Below are positions 43,794-57,336 of a DNA stretch of 64,000 nt, in pieces. The stretch lies in assembly GCF_000150275.1 (NCBI RefSeq), contig NW_002060948.1:1291328-1355327 (forward strand), given 5' to 3'. Below the pieces are notes generated by a model. That model searched no databases. It had not been told where the DNA came from and worked only from the letters and a program-made list of their open reading frames with translations. The position numbers were made by a program, and so were the translations under genes. Numbering within the stretch: the first letter of the stretch is position 1; each line of letters starts with the position of its first letter. Origin of the DNA: Trichoplax adhaerens. Lineage: Eukaryota > Placozoa > Uniplacotomia > Trichoplacea > Trichoplacidae.

Positions 43794-46700
43794 ATGGCAT
43801 CAATAGATCAGCAGGTAAAATCAAGTTCAGCCATGTATATGATTTCTATTGATACGATACTCAATTAATGAAAGTCAAACAACTTTACGTAGCCAACTTT
43901 GACTTAAATATCAATTCACTAAAATAAACTTTTTAATTCATTTATTACCGACTCCACAACATTGCATACTGATAATTCCCTAATAGCAGTACTATATTTC
44001 TAATTAAGAAGCAATTACGGATTTGCATTAAGCAACCACTTTATAAAACATCTCGCTGTATACTCTCTAATTACACCAACATGAAATTCTGATATAAACG
44101 TTAAATATTACCTTACGCTGCTATTTACAAGTATTATAAATTAACTTAATCTGCTTTAGTAGAGACAAAAATACCGACGCTTAGCCCGTCTTGGAAATCT
44201 AGCTATGCTGTTACTAACTCTGCATCTCCAAGAAATTATGATGGAGACTATAATACGCGAGCTAGTCCCAGCCTTGCCAAATATTTTAATGCAGGTACAA
44301 TCTATTTAAATATGCGGCGTTTTCTTCTTTAGAACATTAGTATTTATAAAGTAGCTAACATATTCAAACTTTTTTGATGATAGGAGATCAATTAAGAGAA
44401 ATGTTAGCTCGTTATAATCAATATTCAGGTCATTCTCGTAACCCAGTAACACTTACTAAATTAATTGCAAGTTCTGGTCAGGCAAATTCACTTCACAGGC
44501 GGAAATTGAAAAGAATCGGTAGTTGGCCTATTGCGATGGTAAGTTCATCCACACTCTGCAATAATTTAAAGTATTTTACATACTTCTGTAATTAAGTACC
44601 AAGTCAGTGATATTAGCGTTTAGAAGTTGCTTTCATCAAGTATAAATACTCATTTAAAAGGAGGTTCTTTTTGATAAGATGTACACGTTCACAGTACATG
44701 TATTCTTCAAAATTAAGAACGAGCAATATATGTAAAGTTATAGATTTAATGCTTTCATAAGATGCTTGTTAAGCATTCAATAGCATTGTGGAAGTGTTAA
44801 TATTTATGATGTTAACTAAAAAATTTATATTATTCATCATCTCTTAAATCTAAAATATGTGCTTTAAGCAAGTAAAAACGCTGACTGCCTTCACAACAAT
44901 TATTAAAAGCCCTTTCTTGATATACAATTTTAAAAGTAGCATAGAATTCAAATAAGAAATTACTTGTAGGTTATATACTTGAGCTAATTTGTATTAGCCT
45001 TTTAAATATATTCGTGGTATTGTACTTAAAGCGTGTGTGAAGTTAAATGTAGTAATAAATAATAACATACTAAAAAACATCTAGCACTATAATTAAGATG
45101 TTAGTATATTTTTAATACCTAGCTTGCATTTAAAATTAACAAAATATTAGAATGAAACAATAGCTGAAGAAGGAATACAACCGCTAAAGCAGTTTGTTAA
45201 GGCTTCAGAAGGAGTACTAGATAAGGTAAAATAATTTAATCATTATCTTCGGTAAAGAGTGCTTATCTTACATAAATATAGTCAATGATGGATTAATTAC
45301 GTAAACTATCTATAATCGATTACATCGATTTCGCTATTAATAGTATTTATTCTATTACAGGATATTAGTGCAGGTGGCGAAACTTCTGTCGCTGATAAGA
45401 GGCTTAAAAGTAAAAATGCTGATATTTCCAATTTACATACCGATTCAGCAATTAAGTCCATTAAGGAAGAAATGAATACTATAAAACAGGTAAATTTCCA
45501 AGAAATAACTTTCAATATTTTGACAAGTTAATACCAAAGTCAGTCATTTACTGATAATTAATCTCACGATACTTTGTTAGAAATATAAATAAGCATAAAG
45601 TATGTTACAATTGTACAGTTGTTGTTAAGTTGGTGTATTTAAGCCTCTATCATCCTATCATAAGAAACTAGAAAAAATGCCAGAAGAATCATCAATCTCA
45701 GGCACTGTTGACACTAATCTGGTACTATACTTTAATTGCTCTACACACATTTATACAGCTACAAGATATTTCACGATCTATAATAATTAATGCTAATGAA
45801 TTTAACACGAAAATTACATAAGTAAAATTTTTTTGTTGAATTAATTAACCAACTATAATTCTACATAATATTATGATCAGTTTCAAATCCACCAAGAAGC
45901 AACTTCTGATCAGTTTTCCGATTCAATTGTTAATATGAAGTAAGACATTATAAAAAAAAATGATTGCTTATAACAAAGCAGCTTCTCTTCTTAACTTTTA
46001 AAAATAATATAATAAATCTGAAAGGAGCCAAGTTGAAAAATGCTTATCTGAAATCAAGAATATAAGAGAAAAAGTCAAGTCTGTACAAATGATCTTACTT
46101 TTGATCATGGCTTGTATTATATTTTGTTAAAATTACTATAAGATACCATACGACCATTGTTTCTTTTTAATATTTCTGAAATTATATTATCAAGCCATTA
46201 TACTATAGTTAATAATGAATTTAAAGTATATTGTTCTTTTCATTTTTTAGTTTGATTAATAAGTCCAGCGATCAAACTCAAGAAGCTCCTAAAGATGTTA
46301 GTTGAGTAACATAGGGCTTAAGGAAATTATTTCTGAAAATTTAGGCATAAAGAATTAGCACTCATGTTCGATTTTTACGTTATTATTAAATAGGTTAAAG
46401 TTGGGCATGAACATGCCGATACAAATATACCGGTACATGTGTTAAATACCTCCAAACCTATAAATCAAGTTATTGTTGACAGATTAACAAGGTTGGTAGA
46501 ATGCTCATTTATTATGTTTGAAATGTATATTTATTACTAACATAATAAACAATTTACTGTTTGCTAGCGAGCGCGACGAAGCATTGCAAACAGCTGTTCG
46601 ATATCGCAAAATTGTTGATGAAATGTGCCATAAAGAAGTAGCAATGTATAAACAAATCAAGAACTGTGTAGAAACGATGGAAACAATGCAAATGGAGAAG

Positions 46701-49534
46701 AAAGAGGTAATGCATTATCAAATCTTGCTGCATATAGCGAAATAATAAAAGATAATTACTCAGTTTATATCGCTTGAGTGCTATAATGTACCAAATAAAT
46801 CTTTATGATTTGTTTTTGTATATATAAATCATCTTGTACTTAGCTGACAGACTTTATATAAGATAAATTTTTATTAAATTAGAAGATTAATAACAAGTTG
46901 AAATACTTAAAGCTACGTTGTTAAAATTTTTGAATATTTGATCTCACCATTTTATCTCAATTTCCATTATGATATCTCGTATTATACTATAATCCTCTAA
47001 ATGTAGTAAATGTACTAACCCTAACCAAAGCATTAATTATAAATCCTTGATATACTTCATTAGACCGAATTTGAAGTTATGCATGCAAAAGAAGAAATTG
47101 CAAGGCAACAGGAAAAGTATAGCCGTTTGTTAGAGACAATATCGGAAAGATGTATGAAAGAACGTCAAAACGCAAATGCAGACTGTCAAGTTGAAATACA
47201 AGGACTACAACAGCAGGTATCAATATTAAAACTTACATAGCATGATCGTGTAGCAAATTAGAGTAACGATACCTTTTTAATGCCATAATAATATTTTAGA
47301 GCATATAATATATATACTACATAGTCCCATATAGAAATAGCTTTTAAATATCAGTTCTATGTTTGATAGATTAAAAGTATGGAAGATATTGAAATCACGT
47401 TACGAAATCAAATAGATCGACAAACAAGAGAGAAGGTTCGATCAGATTTAAATACTTAAAATGTAAATACTGTATCTTATATCTAAACTTATTTTACCTG
47501 TAAAATTTCAATCATCAAATAGACCCAACTGTTAATAGATTTAGAACAAGTGCGAAGCCAGTTAATGGCAAAAGATGTTGATTCCAATCAGCTCTTAGAT
47601 AAAGTAAACTCCGAGGTATCACTTGCCAATATAGAGCGCAACAATGCCCTCGATGAAGCCGCATCGTTAAGACTAAAATTAACCCAAGAGCGCAAAGAAA
47701 GAGAAAGAAACGATATGAAACTAAAATCAGAAACTGAAGGTTTACAGCGTCGTTTAAGGACAATTGAAACTGAGCTAATGGCAAGTAAAGATAATTCACT
47801 ACAACTAACCCAGCAAATAACTAAACTTGAACAACAGGTAAAACTAATATACTATCATGATTATCGCCACTTCTACAATGACGTTAATCATTTTTTTTTA
47901 TCATCATTACCATCAATATCTCCATCATGTTTGTTAATATCGCCATCATTTCTTATGATCTTGTTATTTACAGTATAGCTTAATCATAATCAGTATCACT
48001 ATCGTCATCAATGTCTTTGTCATTATAAGCTAAAACTGTATGAAAGTAGAGTGTTTATTCGGTTAGCTGTCTGACCGTGGTCTATCTTCCTTCGTTAATA
48101 ATCGCGTGCATACTACATACGGTTAGAATATGTGCAATTCAATAGCATTAGATACAGATTATTTTAATTTTACCCACAAAGCACAATAAGATACACGTGT
48201 AATACTTTAAATATGAATCATCTTTTGAATTGGCTTTACTTTACAATGTAAAAAAATTCAATTATAGGCGTAGCTTATATCTATCATGCTATATAGACAT
48301 TGTTGAGTTATTAACTTATAGCACCGGTATTTTTACTTATATTATAGTATCACAGTAACTTTTTCATTTAATATACGGTATAGTCTATTCAAATTTCCAC
48401 CGATAAAGATTCACGAGAACGAGGTTATGTTGAAGAAATCAATAAACTGCAGTCGTGGTTGAGGAAGCAAGAAGCAGATTACATGACTGCAGCAAGAAAA
48501 ACTGAGATAGAATATCAACAGTCTAAGCAAGAATTGCAAAATATTCTAGATGGACAAATTCATGTCTGCAATCAGTGGAAAGATTCATCAAATCAGCTAG
48601 CAGAACAGTTGCAGGAAATCACGGATAAATACGGGTATGATTGGTAAAATTTCTACCTTATTTGTTTATGCATTTGTGGCAAAATAATGCTATGGCATTC
48701 GAATTCTAGCAAAAAACTGGAAGTAAATATTTTCTAATCAATACAGGATATGTTATACATTGTATTGCATGGTTAACTTACTGTATTTTATAGTTACGCA
48801 TTTCATAGCTAAGTCTGCACATACTATTTGAATTCTTAATTAATATAGACACATGAAAAATCAAAGTCAAACTCTTGAACGTGAATTACAAGAAAAATTA
48901 CATTATGCAAATAAGACTATTCAAGACTTGGGAGATTATTCTAATCAGCAGGATAAATTAATAAGTTCACTAAGGGAAAGACTTGAAGAGGAAGAAAACA
49001 GTAATCAAAAGTCAGCAAATCAGGTAGACAATTAGCTAATGTTTAGTGTCTTACTACTATCTATGACTATCATATAAAGCTATTTTGCCGTTTGTTAAAT
49101 AATAAAATACAGATGTAGCTAGTTTAGTGATAAACAGATTGCCCTCTGTTAACGAATGAATAAGTCTGTTCATAATTTTGTATACTCTACTTTATGTAAC
49201 TATACAATATACGATTATATGATCGCAAGTAGTAGATCGAAGGAATAAATTAACGCGTAGTATTATTAAAAAGTTTAATTAAGTCGATGTTGGATCATCC
49301 GAAAACATTAGCAGACGCCATTTACTGTACAACGTGCTTTTATCAATTATTGTTATTATTTTCTTTCAATTCTAGAACTTCGAACTACTAACCAAACAAA
49401 GTAGTTTATTACGGGATAGGCAATTACTAACGGAAGAAATAGAATATTTAAAATTACAATTAGCTGCAATACCCGCCGCTATCCCTAAATGGGAAACTAC
49501 AAATAACGCTAGTATGATATCAGGAAAGGAGTAA
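43794..49534 (+). CDS. SDCCAG8: Centrosomal coiled-coil protein SDCCAG8
   Basis: Seventeen exons: 43794-43814 (tentative), 44165-44294, 44384-44538, 45151-45225, 45361-45489, 45665-45721, 45881-45939, 46025-46082, 46264-46296, 46394-46491, 46568-46706, 47064-47216, 47370-47435, 47523-47837, 48384-48634, 48849-49023, 49376-49534, joining to 2,073 nt (690 aa; human 713). Identity comes from the coiled-coil half. DRLT+ERDEALQTAVRYRK with AMYKQIK matches the human ERLVKERDDLMSAL...AYEQVKQ block. LLIDLEQVRSQLMAKDVDSN and IERNNALDEA match EEIQSQLASREMD and MEKDEAEKE. The C-terminus LLTKQSSLLRDRQLLTEEIE matches LLSKQNQLLLERQSLSEEVD. The N-terminal third is Ser/Asn-rich and poorly conserved, so exons 1, 2, 8 and 9 are less certain. 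The protein sits at distal appendages of centrioles and supports ciliogenesis (mutated in human nephronophthisis and Bardet-Biedl syndrome). Confidence 0.88.
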
Positions 49535-51440
49535 AAAACCGTAGCTTATTACTTTCATAATTATACACTGTACCCCGAATTGAGAAAAATTTTCATATTT
49601 TCTGTCGTTTCTGAGCTAATTCTATACAAATTTGTAAAGAAATAGCTGATAAAGTATAGTAAATATTTGTTCCGTGGTACAGTGTAATGATTAATTATAG
49701 GTAAAGAATTAACTTATCCTAAAGTTACTATATCATTGATCATACTCATGGAACTTTGACATGTTATCATTTAGTCAATATAACAATACCAATTGATAAA
49801 TGAAATGAAGAGTAAAGATTGTCCATGTGTAATAAGATTCTATATTTATTGATCTTAATCTATGTAATGTTTAGTTTTTTATTATAATAATATTCAAGGC
49901 TCGGACGAACCCGAGTTAACATGGCAGTAAAATAGAAGACGGTTAATTTTAAACAAGCATCCTAATATTGTAAATAAAGATGATTTATGGTTAGACCTGA
50001 AAGCGTTTGCAATATCTAAAATGTATGTATCCTAGTGTATTTTGTTGCCGTTGCACTGCAGGATGCAGTAGGAGTATTTTTTATTACTTATTGTACTGTA
50101 TAAATGCTTTTATACTTTCTGGAGCGCATCATTGACGTTGTCAAGAATTCATTGAATTATTATTGTTTACGACTGTTGTACTTGTATAACATAGACTTTG
50201 TCTTGTTTATTATTAAAATGAGAAAGACTAATTTATTAGCAGGTTAAATTCCATTTCTGTGCTATCCAATTTATTAGTGTCTAATATATATTATCTGCAG
50301 CGATGGGTTTATATTAAGAATGTTCATTCTTAGTCAAGGATAGGACTATAGATTAGACCCATCATTCCTGCTGTGACATTGATTGGAAAGTTAGTGATAG
50401 GTCTTGGCATAAATCTATATATTACATACCCAATTAATGTATTATTTTAATAAGTTAGGTAGTATTTGCAATAACTCTGTAAATTCTAGAAATAGCTTGT
50501 ATAGTCTAGTGTAGTGTGATCTTCCAATATTTGCCCCTGCAGCTTATAATACTGCATATAAGCTACTCTAACTTACAGTAAGTGTTTGCTATAGTAATTA
50601 GATCTGTCAAAGGTTATGATCGATTCTGTGATAAAGGATAGGACTGTAGACTAGACCTATCCTTCCTCCTGTGACATTAATAGCAAAGGCTAGTGATAGG
50701 CCTTGGCATAAATCTTTCATTAATAATTAATAAATATATTATTTTAAAAAGTTAGGCAGTACTTGCAACAACCTATATACAGTAGACCGCACATAAATTA
50801 CTACAACTGACCGTGTTACAATAGTAATTAGAGATGTCAAAGGTTCAGTTTAAACCGATCCATAGTGATTAATTCTATGGAAGAGGGCGAATTGAACGAT
50901 ATAAGACCAGATGTAAAAGTAGTGGTACTAAAATAATATTGCAGATATTCGCCATTCTGCCTAGTTAATCCTGTATGGGTTTAATGTGTAACTTGACTGA
51001 CAAGGTCTGCTGTTCAAGTCACTAAATTGCTTTAGTATAAGAGCGATTCATCCCATTCCATTCATTTCGTTACGATTAAAAAATTGCGATTTTAATCGCT
51101 ATCATGCAGATATTCAAGATAAAAGTTATATCATTCGAAGCAGTATTTCCCACTGTATTTGATAGTATTAATAAAAGTAATCATTTCGTAACGATTTATG
51201 CATTATTTCGGCCATTTGTCCAACAGCGCTGTGGCACCACCGGAGTAGCCGGTGAAACAAGGACGTCCATCACAAGACGAGATTTGATTGGCTGAAGCAA
51301 ATTATGGCGGGAACCTCCACTTTAAAGGAGGAGTAGACAGTACCCATCCCGAGCATAATGTACTAATAATTACTATAGCGCTCTGGCCTGTGTACCGTAT
51401 AGTACCGTCTAGTTCATTCTCAGATACCGCAGCGAGCAAG
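49535..51440. other. Intergenic region with a 298-bp duplication
   Basis: About 1.9 kb between SDCCAG8 and POLA2 (same strand). Holds a degenerate tandem duplication (50336-50850). Short frames at 51104-51440 run into the POLA2 start and are probably 5' UTR or chance. Confidence 0.6.
50336..50850. repeat. Degenerate tandem duplication, period about 298 bp
   Basis: AAGGATAGGACTATAGATTA at 50336 recurs as AAGGATAGGACTGTAGACTA at 50634. Further matches at the same offset are GTGATAGGTCTTGGCATAAA, AAGTTAGGTAGTATTTGCAA and TAGTAATTAGATCTGTCAAA. Confidence 0.8.
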
Positions 51441-54400
51441 ATGGTTCCACCGGCTGACCAAACGATGGCCAAGGAAACTGTGCTAGCAACCAAATTAGTT
51501 GCTGAATTTGAGAGCTTTGGCGTTATTATAGACGATCTAGGAATCATTGATAATTGTAAGATATATTATTGCTGTAGCTGTCTTAATTAGCTGTACTTAT
51601 TGTCATTTAATTTGATAAATAAAATATAACTAAGAGCCATCTTGATCGTGGAGTAGGCTAAGGGCAAAAACTTGTACATGTACTTTCATAAAATAAAATC
51701 ATCTATGCGGAAATAGTACAGTAAAGAAGATAGAAAGCTCTTTTTCTACTATCGAGATAAAGATATTGTACGGAAAATAAAGAAGAAGTGTTATACGGTA
51801 TTCTTAGTGTCGTAGATTTCAATAGGAATGGATAGATCACAAAATAAACTATACTAGTTAGGCTATGACCTCGAACAATTCGAGTATGGATGTACTTCCA
51901 TTTTAAGCGTACATACCTAAAATCCCAGATCTCCTATATTATGAAGATGATAACACCTTAATAAGATATATGTCTCTCCTGTAATTGACCTTGCAAACTG
52001 TAAGAGTGCATTCAAAAATCAGTTCTACTACCTCATGATGCTCTTATGTTTAAGATTGGTTGATATCAACTTCATAGGTATGCTGCATATACCACTCCGT
52101 ACGTTTAGGGTAATTTGCCTTACCAAGTAGCTTACATCTCTTGTGTGATGGGGATAATAATATGTTAAAAGATAGGTTAACTTTTGCAATTTACCTTACA
52201 AACTGTAGTACTGTATTCAAAATCAGTTTCCGCTGCGCCTCGAGTCTCTACGTTTAAGATTTATCGATATCAACTTCAAACTTTCCGAATATCAATAGCG
52301 ATATGGACGTACAGTGTGGGACACATGAAGGCTTATTTACTTTTTTAAGTAACTAATATCTATTTCTGATACGATATTACATAAAGCTATATAATAACAT
52401 CATCTATCGTTAAAATTGCGCACTAGTTTCATTCAATGATCAAGTAATTAATATCCAACGATAAGAGACAATACAATTTAATAGTAAGCATATAGTATAC
52501 CAAGTACTTTTACGAGACCACCCAGGCATCAAGTTTTGATGCATGCTCCACACTGCCTTACTTGTTAAATCTTTCAACGCTATCTTTCATCAGTGCGAGC
52601 CATGTGCAAATTATATAGTTTGGACGAATCTACTATGGTTGACGAGTGGATGGCATTTGCATGTTCATCAGGAAATGATATTGAAATTACTCACTCAGCT
52701 TTGGAATCCTTCGAGAAGGAGGTAATATCTGCTTGTTATTTATAATGTTCATATTGACAGATTTTTAAAAGTTACTTCTTAAAATTATTTTATATTCCCA
52801 ATAAAATTCTATCTTTCCTTTCTACTATTTCGGAAATAGTTACAAGAGAAAAATTCTAAAACTAAACAGACACTGATACGCAGAACTGCTGATGATGATA
52901 CCGTCTATAATAAGGACTGCATTGATCAACTGTAAATATCACAGTGTTATATATATATACGTATGTCATTATTTGCAGCTTTCAGCTTATAGATTAAGCA
53001 TTCTTGCATCTAGACTCGATCGGGAAGAACATAGCTTAATTGATGCTTATTGCACACCAGAAATGAAAGCGGTGAGTTTACAATCGTCTCGATCCTTACC
53101 TTTTTGTGGAGAATTTTTGAATGAAATGCTTGTCCTGTAATAAAATTGAAACTTCTTGACGTTATCTCCTGTGATATTAATCCTATAGAGTAAGCGATTA
53201 CTAAAAACTCCAGAAAGTGATAGTAGAAAGCTAATAAAAACCCCTTACAAAAGAACTCCAGCAAGTCAAATCTTTTCGCCTAATAGTTATTCTCCAAATA
53301 TGTAAGTTATATCGCAGAAATAAATACCTTAGAATACATAAAAAGTGCAGTATTACAAAATAGATGACTTATAGCATTGATACAATCATTTCTTTTAATC
53401 GCGTATCTTTCTTAGGTATTCATCGCGTGGCAATGCTGGTGAGATTTTAGCAACATTAAACATGTGCGGAATTAATGATGAAACTATCAACTGGAAAGGA
53501 CATGGGATAAAGACTAATGTAACTGCTGCAGATCCAGATCAATGTTTAGATGAAGGCTACAGATACATGTTTCAAAAAATATCAGAACGTATTGAAGGTA
53601 GATAATATTCCGTTCTTCAAAAAAGAGATAACGATGCAGTATTATAACAAACCGTAATCAAAATACTCTCCTTACTTCGTTTTGTAATTACCTGTAAATT
53701 ATTGATAGAACCACTTTTAATTTAAAAAAGGTTAACGCAAAGTAATCCTCATTTTTATGAAATCTAAGAAGATCAAATACAGATTAAAATTCTGTAGTCA
53801 CTGAAATATTGACATGAGACGCATTTAAATTATCGAATTTTGTTTTATATTTTTTTTACCGATAAATATTTCCCTTTGTCAAAAGAAATTATTATATCTG
53901 ACTTATTAACGTAACAAGCTACAGAGACATGCTATTGTAAACAACTGATTTAATTATGCCATGTGTAATTTTATCGCAACCCTTAGTTACTCACTGAATG
54001 ATAGTACTATGTGCTTGCATGTAAATAGATGACTTAATATCCGTAAAATTGCCTTGACTGTTCTGCATCCTCATACTTTAATACGGTATTACTTCCTAAT
54101 AGCATTACGCCATCAAGTAAGTCTTGTCGCAGAGCCTCTCCAGGAACAGCACGGAATTCAAGAATTAGGTTATGTCGACGTGCCTTCTCAGGTTAATGAA
54201 ACTCGGATAAGATAAATAACCTGCTGTTGTATGTTCATTAATAAACCTTTAAAATTTTACTGGTACTAATTGACTGTTGGAATGTCGTTTGGTGTCAGGT
54301 AGTCTATATTTTCTAACTTAAGTTTTTGTTAGGATGGAACAACGGTAATTGGCCGCATTGGTTGTGATAGCAATGGGCGTTTAAATGCCGCATCTTTAGT

Positions 54401-56510
54401 TATTGCTGGCTATAACCCTAATCGAGTTTGTAGATCTGCGACTCCACTAAATGTAAAGGAGCTATCTCATTTTTCCTTTTTTCCTGGTCAAGTAATGAGC
54501 GCACAATAATACTTTAATATTATTTAAATAAAATGCAGAATTGAGACTGCTAGCATTTTTTGCGTGCTATTATCTTATATGTTCCTTATTATGCCGATAT
54601 CAAGGTTGTTGTCTTAGATGGTAAAAATCCAAGTGGCAATGCTTTTATCGCTAGCAAACTGTATCAGGTATGGCATATTGCAAGCTATTTGATGATTGTA
54701 TACGAGAATTTCTGAAATATCTTCAACGCGATCATTCTAGGGTATTGCTCTTCCATTTAACAAGATACCGTTGGAAAAAGCAAAGAGTTATTACCCTAGT
54801 GATGGTATTGCACAATTATGGTCTAACAATTTCTTAACTCATGTTCTTGCGAATAAAACTGATAAGAAATTTTTCGCCATATAGACTCTCCCATGAATAT
54901 TTTAGTTGCATGTGGACCATTCACTACAGCCGATAACCTACTCTACGAACCGCTGTCTGATTTATTGAAAGTCATTTTAAACCAGCAGCCCGATATTGCA
55001 ATTTTGGTATTACCCTAATATAATTTAGATTTACAGATATCATATAACTAGTCATGTATATATTATTTAAACCGCTTTAATATATTCTAATTGCATATCT
55101 GTTATATCGATAGTGCGGTCCCTTTGTTGATGCTAAGCAGGAGTTAATTAAGGTCTGTAATTTTAAAGAGATAAATAGTTATTTTTATAATGATAAGTAT
55201 TGGTCATTTAAATAAATAATTTCGTGAATTATCAACTTTTAGCAAGGAGAAATCAATATTAGCTATGAAGACTTATTTATAAAACGGCTGAGCGAAATCA
55301 TTGAAAACGTTGGAAGGTTGTAACGAAATTCCTCACTTGATGTTGCATGGATACTAATTAGACCAGCTAATAATTGATTATAATCGTATGATTGTTTTTC
55401 TTAAAATTATAGAATCTCTACATCTGTAGTGTTTGTCCCTTCGACGAGGGATGTTCATCATGACTTTATCTACCCGCAACCACCTTTTACGCTGCCATCT
55501 AGCCTAAAGACTGCACCGGTATGCTGTGCTGTATAATATTGTTCTTACAGGCTTGCCTATAATTATAATTAATCAGCCCCTGCGAAGCGTAAGACATTTA
55601 TTAAAATTATAGACTTTGTGTTTGTTCCGCAGGAAATTCATTTTGTGTCTGATCCTTGTACACTAATCGTTAATGATGTTACAATCGGACTCACTTCGAC
55701 AGACATACTCTTTCATATGGGAGCGGAAGAGACTGCTAGGTGCACAAATAGTAGCGATTACGTTAGCTGTATGAAACACTCTAATTTTTCACTATTTGAA
55801 TATGTGTGTTTGATATAAATTATATTTTGATCCTAGTCCACCGGGAATGTCTGATAGAATTGGAAGGTTACTGAAGCATTTAATCCATCAAAGAAAGTAA
55901 GCTATTGAAATTCTACTCGATGAGATTTGAAATCAATTGCATCCATTAACACAAAGCTGTTTCTCTACATCTATGGTTGATATGTAAAAAGCTACTATCC
56001 GCTGTATCCCCCCTCAGAAGAGGTCAATTTCGATCGCGAAAATTTTGTTAACTTTGGCTTTATGCCTGTGACTCCAGATATTTTAATTGTTCCTTCGGAT
56101 CTTCGTTATTTCGTGAAGGTATTCGTACTTAGAAGTTGTAGATTTACGCTATACTCAGTAAGATATTTACATCTTTATGACTGAGAATTCCAATGAATTG
56201 TAGGATCACGAGAGTACTTCCTTTAGACTATAATTTACGCTGCTTCAGCTAAACTATTTATAACGATACATCATGCCTACTTAGCATTTGGTAACTTTAC
56301 TTGCCACTACGAATATTGTATGACTAGAGATTAGTTAATGTAGACGTTTTTTATTATCGTCAGGACGTGGAGAAATGTTGTTGTGTCAATCCTGGTCGCT
56401 TAGCTAAAGGTCAAGTTGGCGGTTCATATGCACGTATCGCAGTCCTGCCACCCAAAGTAGCAAATCAGCCGGTCATTGATCGTATAGTCTCTCAGGTGGT
56501 TCGCATTTGA
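51441..56510 (+). CDS. POLA2: DNA polymerase alpha B subunit
   Basis: Seventeen exons: 51441-51555, 52594-52721, 52979-53071, 53189-53301, 53416-53597, 54118-54191, 54333-54491, 54605-54667, 54741-54804, 54885-55006, 55114-55152, 55243-55316, 55413-55518, 55633-55739, 55837-55896, 55992-56118, 56364-56510. The join is 1,773 nt (590 aa; human 598). An ATG at 51465 (MAKETVLATK) is an alternative start. The helical N-terminal domain (VAEFESFG, MVDEWMAFACSSGNDIE) is followed by a TP-rich linker (KTPYKRTPASQIFSPNSYSP). The OB domain has GRIGCDSNGRLN and FFPGQVVVLDG. The inactive phosphoesterase domain has ILVACGPFTTADNLLYEPL, VPSTRDVHHDFIYPQPPF, GLTSTDILFHMGAEE and VNPGRLAKGQVGG. The B subunit scaffolds polymerase alpha-primase, which makes the RNA-DNA primers at replication origins and on the lagging strand. 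Confidence 0.95.
51950..52300. repeat. Diverged duplication in POLA2 intron 1
   Basis: Two related segments about 190 bp apart. The first has TTGCAAACTGTAAGAGTGCA then AAAATCAGTT, GTTTAAGATT and GATATCAACTTCA. The second has TTACAAACTGTAGTACTGTA then AAAATCAGTT, GTTTAAGATT and GATATCAACTTCA. Confidence 0.75.
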
Positions 56511-57336
56511 ATTACATCTGCAGATTAGGCTTTATGTATATCTGTAGCCCACATTCAGAGTATTTCTTTTATATCAAGCTAATGTCCTGAATGACATCGT
56601 TTTACGTATCATGCGTTTGAAATTTGATTATTTCCGATGTTGACAACCTTTTTTCGATAATATACAAATTACGGTATATGATAGATGCATGATGAGGTTT
56701 TTTGAGTAGCAATGTGTGAAACTGATAATTTCTGGCAACTGCCTGTGCTGTAATTGAATTTGATATGATAAATGTAAAAATTATCATTTATCTGCTGATT
56801 TCTATCACAACATCATGTATGATAATGTCTATATAAGAGTAAATACTAGTTCAGATATTAGTTGAAGTTATAATTAGCGTAGATTGACCTTGGCAACTTT
56901 TTATATATATTGAACGTAGAATTTGTAGTAATATCATTTTTTATTGGTAACCTGCATTAATGACTGAAAAATAATAACATATCGTATTAATAAATTCAAC
57001 GAATTTAACTAAAATATTTAAGCATCTTGGTCGCTAATTTTAATTTACATTTATAGTTTGCATGTTATACTTAAAACTGGTACAATTACAATCGATCATG
57101 GAATCGTTATTTTGCTATACTGGATTAATCTCAGAAGATGACCAGCTACAAATCCCTCTTATAATTAGCGACGCAACCTATATATCTATACTTAAGTACG
57201 GGATAGTAATGACTGTGTACACAGCCACAGCAAATTAGGCTTAAAGTCCTATTAAATAGAGTGGAATCGCATTTCATCAAAGACAGGTTATATCTGTCTG
57301 TATGGATCCGTAATCTTAGCGAAAAGACCAATCCGT
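56511..57336. other. Convergent intergenic region
   Basis: About 830 bp between POLA2 (+) and BCAP31 (-) stop codons. AT-rich, no gene seen. Confidence 0.6.

Noticed and set aside
51288-51590. 100-codon plus frame starting MAEANYGG
   Set aside because: Its C-terminal part is POLA2 exon 1; the upstream part has no family similarity and is probably 5' UTR, so the POLA2 start is placed at 51441.
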